From: CAZYHU01 sp964524475
GTDB lineage: Bacteria > Patescibacteriota > Minisyncoccia > Phycocordibacterales > UBA1006
Direction of reading: 5' to 3'
NCBI GenBank assembly: GCA_964524475.1
Contig: CAZGCO010000001.1
Span: 1-64,000, forward strand
DNA length: 64,000 nt
Shown piece by piece: positions 14,280 through 21,718 of this stretch. Position numbers and translations under genes: made by a program. The notes beneath the pieces are model-generated. The model was not told the DNA's origin and searched no databases. It saw only the letters and a program-made list of their open reading frames with translations. The first letter of the stretch is position 1, and each line of letters opens with the position of its first letter.

Positions 14280-14506
14280 ATGTCTCGCCCCAATATTGAA
14301 AATAATTTATTATTTCCGTGATGACCCTTGATCATATGGAGTGCATCGGGGGATGTGTCGTACAAACGGGCAAGGATTTGTTTTACACGGGCATTTGCCA
14401 TGTTTTGTTGTGCGGGTTCACGGATGAATATCCGGTATACATGTTCGTCTGTTTTTTCGACAGATTCACGTGGACTATTGGGAAATACTTTTACACGTAT
14501 GTACAT
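14270..14506 (-). CDS. DUF167 / UPF0235 family protein (YggU-like)
   Basis: The 78-residue protein is at the lower end of the family length. It has the N-terminal VKVFPNSPRESVEK strand and the conserved EPAQQNMANARVKQILARLY and IKGHHGNNKLFSI segments. Members are small, widely conserved alpha/beta proteins without a settled function. It is convergent with the surface-protein gene and shares its terminator, and its last codons lie within that hairpin. Confidence 0.85.
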   Translation of the reverse strand: MYIRVKVFPNSPRESVEKTDEHVYRIFIREPAQQNMANARVKQILARLYDTSPDALHMIKGHHGNNKLFSILGRDIDK

Positions 14507-14569
14507 AGTGACAGTCTAGCATGTACGGGAATATAATTAAAACAAATATTCATCTTTAAATTAAATGTC

Positions 14570-14938
14570 ATGAAAATATTTTCTTTTATCAAGTCTGTTT
14601 TTAAGAGTAATATATTCAGAAATTGGATAATCTCGAAAATAATGTTTTTCACGCCACTAGTGGCACACGCACAGGGTACATTGTGGGGTAATAACTCCTT
14701 GGGATATGGTGGAATACCTATATCTATCAACATTGGACCCTTTGGGTTCACTATGAATAATAACGGGTATTATTTTACCCCACTGTCCATGTATAGTAAT
14801 CCTTTGAGCAATAATGGATATGGTTATACGTATTTCACTCAACCGCAACCTTATTATTATCAAACCATACAGACAGTGTGTTTCGATGCCTACGGACGTA
14901 CATATTATTGTACAAAACAGGTACGAGTATACTACTGA
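14570..14938 (+). CDS. Small exported Tyr/Asn/Gly-rich protein
   Basis: The 122-residue product has a long basic and hydrophobic N-terminus ending VAHAQG, which looks like a signal peptide cleaved near residue 35. The mature part is low complexity, rich in Tyr, Asn and Gly (NNGYYFTPL, NNGYGYTYFTQPQPYYYQ), with two Cys in the tail (TVCFDAYGRTYYCTKQ) that could form a disulfide. No family is recognised. It ends with TGA, evidence that TGA is a stop codon here. An exported structural or adhesive peptide is a guess. Confidence 0.6.
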   Translation: MKIFSFIKSVFKSNIFRNWIISKIMFFTPLVAHAQGTLWGNNSLGYGGIPISINIGPFGFTMNNNGYYFTPLSMYSNPLSNNGYGYTYFTQPQPYYYQTIQTVCFDAYGRTYYCTKQVRVYY

Positions 14939-15041
14939 TTTAGAACTTGCACGATTTACCATATTTTGGTCAAGTCTTGCAAGTTTTTTGTTTTTTGGTA
15001 TATTGGTCATGTTGTTTATGACTTGGTCACACTCAACACAT

Positions 15042-15113
15042 TCCCCTGTAGCTCAGCGGTAGAGCAAACGACTGTTAATCGTTTGGTCGCATGTTCGATC
15101 CCTGCCGGGGGAG
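15042..15113 (+). tRNA. tRNA-Asn (anticodon GTT)
   Basis: TCCCCTG pairs with CGGGGGA (one G-T pair), D arm GCTC/GAGC, AACGA/TCGTT encloses CTGTTAA (anticodon GTT), and the T loop is TTCGATC. The discriminator is G. The T stem GCATG/CCTGC has one T-C mismatch. The next gene starts 15 bases downstream, consistent with insertion of foreign DNA at a tRNA 3' end. Confidence 0.93.
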
Positions 15114-15127
15114 CAAAAAGATTATAT

Positions 15128-16180
15128 ATGAAGAGGTTTACAAAAAATAGCACTATTTGGAATTTATTTTTAATACGAAAAAAGTATCAAGAAAAGAGAC
15201 ATAAAACAAAATGGAAAAATCGAAAGAAGAAAAAGTGTTATGAAAAACATCGTCATATTGTTGCTGTCCGAAAACATCAAATTGCACCTTATATAAACCA
15301 TAAAGCACCTGATAATTTTTCCTTCATAAACAATACCAACGAAGTTTTGAAATATTTTAGTGAGGCTAAGAAAATCTTTTATAAACAACAGAATGTGAAT
15401 TTTGACATATCCCACGTTTCTCAAATGACCCCAGATGCCGTAGCCTTGCTCGTGGCTAATATAAATAATGTAAAGTTTACTTCAACTGGAAACTCAAAAG
15501 GTAATGAACCAAAAAAAGATGACCTTAGGAAAATATTTAGTGAGTCAGGTTTTTATGATCATGTTAGTCAAACTACTGGCTTTAAGAAAACACAACCGGG
15601 AAACTTATTACACAAAGAAGTTGCTCAAAAAGTTGTAGAGAAAATAGCAAAGCATGCATGCAAAATTGGAATGGAAAATGTTTTTAAAAAATCAGAACCA
15701 GACGGACAATCCTATGATACTTATTCTTCTTTGTATGAAATACTCATCGAGTGTATGGCAAACACTCACAACCATGCAAACCTGAGTAAGCAAGGAGAGT
15801 GTCGATGGTGGCTATATGTTTACAACAATCCCATAACAAATTCGACATCTTATACTTTTATTGATTTGGGTGTCGGTATCTTCAAAAGTGCTCATACAAG
15901 AAATTATGTTACAAAACTTCTTAAATTTACTGGGTTGTATCCAAATATAAATCTCGTAGATGATCTCTTGGCTGGTAAGATACATTCTCGTATAGAAAAA
16001 GATCGAGAATTGAGAGGTAAAGGTATTCCACAAATCGTGGGACACTCAAAAGATGATTGGTTTAAATCATTTTACATTATTACAAATAATGTTAAAATAG
16101 ACCTAACTAACAGTTCGAGTGAATCCCTAGATTACGACTTTGAGGGAACATTACTACATTGGGAGTTAATCAACGCATAA
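15128..16180 (+). CDS. GHKL-family ATP-binding protein, first gene of a three-gene operon
   Basis: The 350-residue protein starts with a very basic segment (about residues 17-45, with KWKNRKKKKCYEKHRH). Its C-terminal half is a histidine-kinase-like ATPase: N box ECMANTHNHA (208-217), G1 box DLGVGI (246-251) and G2-type RGKGIPQI (296-303). No phospho-acceptor His domain or membrane segment is visible. Start at 15128: the longer frame upstream would translate through tRNA-Asn. The next gene is a STAS-like DUF4325 protein, a pairing seen in other genomes that resembles an anti-sigma/anti-anti-sigma switch. Function here is inferred as a sensory or defence module. Confidence 0.75.
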   Translation: MKRFTKNSTIWNLFLIRKKYQEKRHKTKWKNRKKKKCYEKHRHIVAVRKHQIAPYINHKAPDNFSFINNTNEVLKYFSEAKKIFYKQQNVNFDISHVSQMTPDAVALLVANINNVKFTSTGNSKGNEPKKDDLRKIFSESGFYDHVSQTTGFKKTQPGNLLHKEVAQKVVEKIAKHACKIGMENVFKKSEPDGQSYDTYSSLYEILIECMANTHNHANLSKQGECRWWLYVYNNPITNSTSYTFIDLGVGIFKSAHTRNYVTKLLKFTGLYPNINLVDDLLAGKIHSRIEKDRELRGKGIPQIVGHSKDDWFKSFYIITNNVKIDLTNSSSESLDYDFEGTLLHWELINA

Positions 16181-16184
16181 ATAT

Positions 16185-16526
16185 ATGGAAATAAAGAAAA
16201 AAATAAGTATAGCTAAAGAATTCTCTGAATCACCAGGTGCTCGATATAGAGAAGATGGTGATTTCTCAGGAGAAGCATTCCTAGAGGATGTTCTTTTGAG
16301 TGCATTTGAAGAAGCTGTAAATAATGATTATAAAATCTTAATCGACTTAGATGGTGTTTGGGGCTACCCCTCATCTTTTATCTCTGGCTCTTTCGGTAAA
16401 TTATCACTCAGTAAGGGCGCTGACTTAGTTCTAAAGCACATTGAGTTTAAATCAGATGATAGCGCCACTCGACTTAATGAAATAATTGGGGAAATTAAAA
16501 ACCCTCGCACTCATGATAAAAAGTAG
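16185..16526 (+). CDS. STAS-like DUF4325 protein, second gene of the operon
   Basis: The 113-residue protein has the DUF4325 layout: an N-terminal strand (ISIAKEFSESPGARYREDGDFSGEAF), a helix with EEAVNNDYKILIDLDG, and the VWGYPSSFISGSFGKLS segment that corresponds to the STAS central helix. The gap after the GHKL gene is only four bases. By analogy with SpoIIAA/SpoIIAB, it may be bound or modified by the upstream ATPase. No Shine-Dalgarno site is seen; translational coupling is likely. Confidence 0.75.
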   Translation: MEIKKKISIAKEFSESPGARYREDGDFSGEAFLEDVLLSAFEEAVNNDYKILIDLDGVWGYPSSFISGSFGKLSLSKGADLVLKHIEFKSDDSATRLNEIIGEIKNPRTHDKK

Positions 16527-17100
16527 GATCACCACACTTTTATTGATGGTCGGTGATCTTCTGCTGATTATCTTGAACTTTCAACTCATAGGTAAATTGG
16601 GTGTTTTTGAAATCGATAATAAAATAAACACCCTAGACTTTATATCTCTGCTTATAACTATTTGCATAGCTCTCTTTGTACCTTTCTTAATTAAGAAAGT
16701 GATAGATGACAATCGAGGTATTAAGTCACTTTTAATAGATGAAGTAAAGGAATTAATTTGTCTAGTAGAAGAAAATCATAAAATTATATCGGAGCTTTAT
16801 TCACAAAGTACTACTATTGAAGGTGAGCATAGAGATGCTGTACGAGAAAATTTTTTTGATGCCGAGTTAAAACTTGACTCAATACGATCTCAGCTTGAAA
16901 TATCTTACTCTTCAAAAAAAGACTTCTCAGAGAAGATATTTGATCACTCAATAAAATATAAGCAGTTTTTAACAGATAGTAAATTCATGATGTCATCGTA
17001 CACTCAAGTGGATTATGATTTCTATCGAGAAGAAAAGAATGCTTTTGCGGGATTTCAAAAAGCTTTAATGTCACAAATACACGAAATTCACAAATTCTAG
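16513..17100 (+). CDS. Two-TM coiled-coil membrane protein, third gene of the operon
   Basis: From the ATG at 16513 (14-base overlap with the DUF4325 gene) the product is 195 residues. It has two hydrophobic segments near the N-terminus (TTLLLMVGDLLLIILNFQLIG and FISLLITICIALFVPFLI), then a cytoplasmic helical region of about 130 residues likely to form a coiled coil (LICLVEENHKIISELYSQ, VRENFFDAELKLDSIRSQLE). It has no homology that I recognise. The overlap indicates coupled expression. In a defence reading this would be the membrane effector; in a signalling reading, the membrane output or sensor. Confidence 0.65.
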   Translation: MIKSRITTLLLMVGDLLLIILNFQLIGKLGVFEIDNKINTLDFISLLITICIALFVPFLIKKVIDDNRGIKSLLIDEVKELICLVEENHKIISELYSQSTTIEGEHRDAVRENFFDAELKLDSIRSQLEISYSSKKDFSEKIFDHSIKYKQFLTDSKFMMSSYTQVDYDFYREEKNAFAGFQKALMSQIHEIHKF

Positions 17101-17180
17101 GCTAGTGAGCCAACACTAGGAGTTTGTTGATATTTTTTAAATGAAAACCTAAATCACTATATAAACCAGTCCACTCAAAG

Positions 17181-17213
17181 GTTCGAAAACTGTCCCTCCA
17201 GGCGAGCTAAACA
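17181..17213 (+). other. tRNA 3'-end-like remnant
   Basis: GTTCGA, then TCCCTCCAGGCGAGCTAAA, resembles the tRNA-Asn 3' part GTTCGATCCCTGCCGGGGGAGCAAA with a six-base insertion and a few substitutions. If real, it could be the far attachment site of an element inserted at tRNA-Asn. The similarity is weak. Confidence 0.3.
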
Positions 17214-17267
17214 AAAAACACCTAATTCATATAGGTGTTTTTTGATGCCCTCTGTAAGTAATTGAAC

Positions 17268-18023
17268 CTAATTTACTTCAGATATTAAATCCATTGTAAA
17301 ATCAAGAATCAAATCAAGTGTTATCTTTTGTTTCTCATTACTAACCATTTGAACGTTTTTTATTATATCCTCCAAAGTTTTAATACCATGAACTTCGCTG
17401 TTAAGTGTTTTTACAGGAATACCATAATTATTCTGTAGGTTATTATATTCACGAATTACGCCATCTAAAGGATTTTCAGATTCTCGTATTATTTTTTTGA
17501 TGGTATTAAAAATGAAGCAAATGAAGAAATCAATACGGTAATTCTCATCAATTTGAATTTTTTGTGGATTAAACCCAATTGTTCCTTGTGGTAAATCTAT
17601 GCCAAATAATTTCTTCCCATCATTTGTTATGTATGCAGTTGAAAGAGGACAGAGATATATATCTACCATCGTAAGATAATTAGTTTCAGTTTTAATAATC
17701 AATGCTGTATGTACACCGCCAATAGGCGCATTTTGAGGTGCTTCACATGTATGAATAATCTTTCCGATATTGTTGTAATATTTAAATCTATTTTCAAATA
17801 CCTCTGGAAACACTTGATCTTCAAACGTAAACCAAACATCTAAATCACTATATGGATCTGCGTCATTTCGTGCTACCGATCCAAAAATATGTGATTCAAT
17901 AGATTTATTCTTAAATTCCTCCTCAGTACTTTTTAATAGTGTTTCTAGTGCTGATACTAATATATTCTCTTTTTTTGAATGAATAGGATGTAACATACAA
18001 TTATTATATATTTTTAATAGCAT
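17268..18023 (-). CDS. Nucleotidyltransferase-fold protein (MNT/AadA-like)
   Basis: The 251-residue protein has the polymerase-beta-type nucleotidyltransferase signature FGSVARNDADPYSDLDVWF, with the Gly-Ser and the Asp-x-Asp metal ligands, at about residues 47-65. A third acidic strand follows (YLTMVDIYLCP), and then a helical C-terminal half resembling the substrate domain of aminoglycoside-type nucleotidyltransferases. The substrate cannot be told from sequence: a small molecule, a tRNA or a protein are all possible. No HEPN antitoxin-type partner is adjacent, so it is not an obvious MNT/HEPN pair. A start at the tenth codon (17996) is also possible. Confidence 0.7.
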   Translation of the reverse strand: MLLKIYNNCMLHPIHSKKENILVSALETLLKSTEEEFKNKSIESHIFGSVARNDADPYSDLDVWFTFEDQVFPEVFENRFKYYNNIGKIIHTCEAPQNAPIGGVHTALIIKTETNYLTMVDIYLCPLSTAYITNDGKKLFGIDLPQGTIGFNPQKIQIDENYRIDFFICFIFNTIKKIIRESENPLDGVIREYNNLQNNYGIPVKTLNSEVHGIKTLEDIIKNVQMVSNEKQKITLDLILDFTMDLISEVN

Positions 18024-18033
18024 TGTGTCATTT

Positions 18034-18618
18034 TTATTTTGCTATCGTTTTCCTTTTTATAAAAACAGTCATCGTGATGTTCGTAATTATCATCACCACA
18101 GAATGAAGCATCGTCGCAATGTTATAAGAACCCAATGAAGCCAGGGTCAGGATATGTCTGGCAACATTCATTTCATACAGTATAGGTTGTTCAGTGTCCG
18201 GGTGTTTCCATGTTTTTCTCAGAGTAGGGATAAATGCAATAACATCAATACATACCATAACAATAATAGATATTGTAGGATCACGAGTAATAATCCATGG
18301 AATCAATCCCAACAGTGCAGCAATAAAAAAATAATTATCTATAGGTTGTATATGGTTATTTTTCTTGAAAAGATATTGTAATGAAAATAAAAAGATAATT
18401 ACGGTAAAACCTTCTGCGATACCTGTTGGGATGGCTCCTATACCTGCACCTTTTACTATGCCACCAAAAAATGTCGTTAGAGAAACAATAGACCAGATAA
18501 ACCATGTATATGGATGGGGGATTGTTTTTCCTTGGAAAACATCACGCAAATATGAAACATTACCAATGATGGCAAAAATGGATGCGATAATCACAAACAA
18601 GATTTTTAGATTAATCAT
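18034..18618 (-). CDS. Six-TM membrane protein with PQ-loop-like repeats
   Basis: The 194-residue protein has about six hydrophobic segments. GNVSYLRDVFQGKTIPHPYTWFIWS in the first part and FIPTLRKTWKHPDTEQP in the second resemble the PQ-loop/SemiSWEET arrangement of two three-helix halves. The function would then be transport of a small solute, but this is an inference. TATAAT lies 18 bases before the ATG on the minus strand. The gene ends 11 bases before the nucleotidyltransferase start region, so the two may be cotranscribed. Confidence 0.6.
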   Translation of the reverse strand: MINLKILFVIIASIFAIIGNVSYLRDVFQGKTIPHPYTWFIWSIVSLTTFFGGIVKGAGIGAIPTGIAEGFTVIIFLFSLQYLFKKNNHIQPIDNYFFIAALLGLIPWIITRDPTISIIVMVCIDVIAFIPTLRKTWKHPDTEQPILYEMNVARHILTLASLGSYNIATMLHSVVMIITNITMTVFIKRKTIAK

Positions 18619-18713
18619 GTGAACAGTGTACCATGTATTATACGTACAGAGAATTTCCCTAAAACCGCGATATATGCTATGATAGATGCATATTATTTAA
18701 TAACATTTATTTT

Positions 18714-18830
18714 ATGGCAAAACGAGCAACTACCCTGGCCCCACATGTAAAATCAAAAAAATCTCCTAAAACAGCAAAACGTCTCGCGATTAAACACGAA
18801 ATGTTGGTTGCCAAGGGAGCACGTAAGTAA
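18714..18830 (+). CDS. Small basic protein (38 residues)
   Basis: A short frame starting MAKRATTLAPHVKSKKSPK and ending VAKGARK, with about a third of residues Lys or Arg. It looks like a small ribosome- or nucleic-acid-associated protein but matches no family I can name. It is bounded by a -10-like TATGAT upstream and a clear terminator directly after the stop codon, which supports a real gene. Confidence 0.55.
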   Translation: MAKRATTLAPHVKSKKSPKTAKRLAIKHEMLVAKGARK

Positions 18831-18881
18831 CACATAACAAGAGGTCGTTTACCGTAGGGGAAAGCCCGCTTGTTATGTGTT
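18829..18881 (+). terminator. Terminator after the 38-residue gene
   Basis: CACATAACAAG (18831-18841) pairs with CTTGTTATGTG (18869-18879); the interior contains an ACCGTAGGGG-type core like the other hairpins in this window. Confidence 0.65.
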
Positions 18882-19110
18882 ATGAATATCCTTGCATATT
18901 TTATAAAAACAATATATAATATTTATAATATTATAAAAATATNNNNNNNNNNGCTCACCACGAAGAAGTGAGGCCCCCACCGAAGACCACCCCCCCCCCA
19001 GCCCCCACCACAAAAAAAAAACAAACCTAGCTGTCTTTCCCACATCCCAAACCACCTCTTGTTATGTGTTATGAATATCCTTGCATATTTTATCAAAACA
19101 TGATATAATA
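18881..19110. other. Assembly join with duplicated flank and low-complexity sequence
   Basis: Ten N at 18943-18952 are followed by C-rich and A-rich homopolymer sequence unlike the rest of the window. The text TTGTTATGTGTTATGAATATCCTTGCATATTTTAT occurs on both sides (near 18870 and 19058), as if one contig end had been assembled twice. No gene should be called here. Confidence 0.7.
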
Positions 19111-19165
19111 TTTCTATTATTCTAATACTCTGTATACATCTACAGAGCAATCTATTTTATTTTTT

Positions 19166-19768
19166 ATGAAAGATTTCAAAGGTGGTGATCGTTATTCAAA
19201 TAACCGTGGAGGAGGTGACCGTTTCGGAGGACGTAATGACCGTGGAGGTCGTGGTGGGTTCGGCGGTGGAAACCGTGGCGGACGTGATTTCGGAGGTGAT
19301 AAACAAATGTTTAAAACTATTTGTGCAGAATGTGGTAAATCATGTGAAGTACCGTTTAAACCAAACGGTGAAAAACCTGTATATTGTAGTGACTGTTTTG
19401 GTAAAAATGCAGGTGGACAGTTTGGTGATCGTAACAACGACCGCGCTCCTCGCAAGGAATACAGTGCTCCAAAGACATTTAACACAACGACTTATGATTC
19501 AGGATCTGCAGATATGAAGAAATCACTTGATGCAATGAATACGAAACTTGATATCTTGATTTCATTATTGACACCAAAGACTCCTGTTACAAAAACAGAA
19601 ACAGCTCCAAAGACAGCAACATTAACTCAAGTAGTTGCAAAAGCAATTTCAAAAACTACAGAAAAATCTCCTGCAAAAAAGACAGCAACATCTAAAACCG
19701 TTGCAAAAAAAGCAGTAAAAACAGTTGCAAAGAAAGTAGCTAAAAAAGTTACAAAGAAAACAAAGTAA
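19166..19768 (+). CDS. RGG-rich, zinc-ribbon, histone-like tail protein
   Basis: The 200-residue protein has three parts: an RGG/GG-rich N-terminus (about 1-45, RGGRGGFGGGNRGG), a four-Cys zinc ribbon at about 52-78 (CAECGKSCEVPF...VYCSDC), and, after a short helix, a C-terminal tail of alternating Lys, Ala and Thr (KKTATSKTVAKKAVKTVAKK) like histone H1. The Cys-pair ribbon with a Gly/Arg-rich arm occurs in many CPR genomes. It probably binds nucleic acid. The join at 18943 lies upstream, so its promoter (TATAAT near 19101) is in the downstream flank. Confidence 0.7.
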   Translation: MKDFKGGDRYSNNRGGGDRFGGRNDRGGRGGFGGGNRGGRDFGGDKQMFKTICAECGKSCEVPFKPNGEKPVYCSDCFGKNAGGQFGDRNNDRAPRKEYSAPKTFNTTTYDSGSADMKKSLDAMNTKLDILISLLTPKTPVTKTETAPKTATLTQVVAKAISKTTEKSPAKKTATSKTVAKKAVKTVAKKVAKKVTKKTK

Positions 19769-19834
19769 TTTGATCTAATAAAAAACAAGGAATCTACCTT
19801 GTTTTTTATTATGTAAAGTATATTATAATTACAT

Positions 19835-20629
19835 ATGTCATTAATGAGTTATGAAGAATATCGAAAAAATAAACACAAGATACCGTACACACTTATCCTG
19901 GAATCAGATTCTAATCTTCTTTATTATTTTGGAGAACGACATTCATTTAATCCTGATGATGAACAATGGATTGAAGAAAAGAAATTCTGGCAAGATTTTC
20001 TAGAAAAAACAGCAGGTCAAAAAAGAATAGTGTTTATCGAGGGGAACAAGCGTCCTTATGAAGAAACTGAAGAACAGTCAATTATTAATCATGGTGGTAT
20101 GGGTCTAGCAACATATCTTGCGCATCAAGAAAATATTGAAATATATTCTCCAGAACCTGATGGAAAATATGAGAGAGATGAAATGGAGAAAATATTTTCA
20201 AGAGAACAAATACAGTATTATTATTTTGCACGTATCGTATTACAGTGGTGTAGAAAACAAGATCCCAAACCTAATTTTGAAGAATATATAGCTGAATACC
20301 TGAAACGTGATAAAACAGAAAGTGGTTGGGGGGATTTTGATTTTTCTCTTGAAGCGATGAAGAATATACATTTTGATATTTTTAATACTGTTTTTGATGA
20401 AAAGGATATTGGCTTTTTCGAGAGTATTATTAATCCTGGAGTTAAAAATACTGATATTAATCAAGTTTCGGGAATGTCGATGGTTATACGAGATGAATAT
20501 ATTGTTAAAGAAATACAAAGATATATTGATAATGGATTTTCAATTTTTGCTCAATTTGGCTGTAGTCATGTTGTAATACAGGAACCTTTATTAAGAGAAG
20601 TTTTTGGTAATTCTCAAGAAAATAATTAA
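19835..20629 (+). CDS. Possible TIKI/TraB/ChaN-superfamily protein
   Basis: The 264-residue cytosolic protein has an early YYFGERHS motif (about 30-37), a strand ending IVFIEGNKRPYEE, GGMGLATYLAHQENIEIYSPEP, and a late FAQFGCSHVVIQEPLL. The pair GxRH ... GxSH with an intervening Glu is the pattern of the TIKI/TraB/EreA/ChaN superfamily, whose members include metalloproteases and haem-binding proteins. No signal peptide is present. TATAAT at 19824-19829 lies five bases before the ATG. The superfamily assignment is tentative. Confidence 0.5.
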   Translation: MSLMSYEEYRKNKHKIPYTLILESDSNLLYYFGERHSFNPDDEQWIEEKKFWQDFLEKTAGQKRIVFIEGNKRPYEETEEQSIINHGGMGLATYLAHQENIEIYSPEPDGKYERDEMEKIFSREQIQYYYFARIVLQWCRKQDPKPNFEEYIAEYLKRDKTESGWGDFDFSLEAMKNIHFDIFNTVFDEKDIGFFESIINPGVKNTDINQVSGMSMVIRDEYIVKEIQRYIDNGFSIFAQFGCSHVVIQEPLLREVFGNSQENN

Positions 20630-20664
20630 TATAATTATTTTTCAAACATTATTTCACACAGAGT

Positions 20665-20697
20665 AAAAAAACACCTTAGAAATAAGGTGGTTTTTTT
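20665..20697 (+). terminator. Terminator after the 19835 gene
   Basis: ACACCTTA and TAAGGTGG form the stem with an A run before and a T run after. A near copy of this hairpin occurs at 21257-21285. Confidence 0.8.
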
Positions 20698-20747
20698 ATC
20701 CCTAGTATCGTTTGCAACTTTTTTGGAAAAATGTCATACTTTAAGGT

Positions 20748-21218
20748 ATGGAAAATATAAACTTTAATCAAAATAAACAAGAGGATGTCAGTGTTCTTCG
20801 TGAAGAAGCTATTACCATTTCAAGTAATCTTGTTAATAAAAATAGACAATTCTTGGAAGAAATTACTGAACTTGTAAATAATAACGAAACTATTAGAAAA
20901 GCTCTTTATAAATATGGTTCAATTGATGAAACATTTACGGACTTTAGAGTAATTCCTTGGGGTCATAAAAATTTAGATAAATGGGATTTGGATTTCAAAG
21001 GTATTATTAAAGCAAATACTCAACATAAACCAATGATTGATGTGTTACAAAATATAGAAAAAGAACTCGACACTAGAATAGATTATATTAAAGAAACAAT
21101 AAGTAATTTTTCAGGAACAGAAGAAGAAGCTTTTGATTTAATTCAAAAAATCCATAAAGAAAAAAATCTAAAACCGCTTAATACAGATGATACTCCAATA
21201 CTTGAAAAAATATCGTAG
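20748..21218 (+). CDS. Hypothetical cytosolic protein
   Basis: The 156-residue product is acidic and largely helical (VLREEAITISSNLVNKNRQFLEEITELVNN; IEKELDTRIDYIKETISNF), with a short central segment DFRVIPWGHKNLDKWDLDF. It has no signal peptide, membrane segment or recognisable motif. It is flanked by two similar terminators (20665 and 21257), which suggests a monocistronic unit. The upstream sequence ATACTTTAAGGT is only a weak promoter match. Confidence 0.6.
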   Translation: MENINFNQNKQEDVSVLREEAITISSNLVNKNRQFLEEITELVNNNETIRKALYKYGSIDETFTDFRVIPWGHKNLDKWDLDFKGIIKANTQHKPMIDVLQNIEKELDTRIDYIKETISNFSGTEEEAFDLIQKIHKEKNLKPLNTDDTPILEKIS

Positions 21219-21256
21219 CTCTGTATGCATCCAATAATCCACTAGATGGAGTACTT

Positions 21257-21285
21257 AAAATCACTTTAGAAATAAGGTGATTTTT
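21257..21285 (+). terminator. Terminator after the 20748 gene
   Basis: AAAATCACTTT and AAGGTGATTTTT form an imperfect stem with an AGAAAT loop shared with the hairpin at 20665. Confidence 0.7.
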
Positions 21286-21299
21286 ATACCATAGCCTAC

Positions 21300-21328
21300 T
21301 TGACTTTTCTATATAAAAATGCTATACT
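21300..21328 (+). promoter_or_regulatory. Promoter with a structured leader for the 56-residue gene
   Basis: TTGACT (21300-21305), 17-base spacer, TATACT (21323-21328). The transcript would have a leader of about 110 bases, unlike most genes here. The leader contains repeated AGTTATT blocks (near 21357 and 21382) and AATAACT blocks (near 21413), which can pair in alternative ways. Confidence 0.65.
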
Positions 21329-21442
21329 ATAGTAGTAAATAGTTCTTTTAAGATAGAGTTATTTAATAATATTTTTTGTTGAGTTATTCCTGTTTCTTTG
21401 TGGAAGTAGAAATAACTCAATAACTTTTAATCATTAAATACT

Positions 21443-21613
21443 ATGTCTAAATTCATCAATTATCATTATTCTCCCAAGATAGGAGGATATGTAACTCTTA
21501 CTGGATTAAGCAGAGATCAAAAACTCTGGTGGAGTTTTGTAAAATCTGCAATAAAAAACAAACATTATCACCTTGCATTTGAATATTTTCTGACATGGTT
21601 CAGTCTCATTTAG
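21443..21613 (+). CDS. Small protein of 56 residues with a long leader
   Basis: A short frame starting MSKFINYHYSPKIGGYVTL and ending EYFLTWFSLI. It is aromatic-rich, with a hydrophobic C-terminus that may associate with membranes. No family is recognised. Support comes from a strong promoter, a leader RNA with competing inverted repeats, and a hairpin after the stop (21636-21663). Confidence 0.5.
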   Translation: MSKFINYHYSPKIGGYVTLTGLSRDQKLWWSFVKSAIKNKHYHLAFEYFLTWFSLI

Positions 21614-21635
21614 AAAATAAGAACAAGGTTAAATT

Positions 21636-21663
21636 AAAAAGTGCGACAAAAATCGTACTTTTT
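21636..21663 (+). terminator. Terminator after the 56-residue gene
   Basis: AAAAAGTGCGA pairs imperfectly with TCGTACTTTTT around CAAAAA, followed by T. Confidence 0.6.
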
Positions 21664-21718
21664 TTATTTCTATATTCCCATAATAGGAGTATGCCACCCC
21701 AGGTGCTATAATAATTAT

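Noticed and set aside
14966..15127. N-terminal extension of the GHKL protein
   Set aside because: The extension is the translation of tRNA-Asn and its flank; the ATG at 15128 gives a sensible protein.
17268..18023. MNT/HEPN toxin-antitoxin pair
   Set aside because: The nucleotidyltransferase has no adjacent HEPN-type gene, and its C-terminal half resembles single-chain aminoglycoside-type enzymes.
18873..19150. Gly/Trp-rich open frames on the minus strand
   Set aside because: They read homopolymer sequence at an assembly join.
19600..19768. Lys/Ala repeats of the 19166 gene as a DNA repeat or CRISPR-like array
   Set aside because: The repeats are in frame, vary at synonymous positions and form a histone-like tail.
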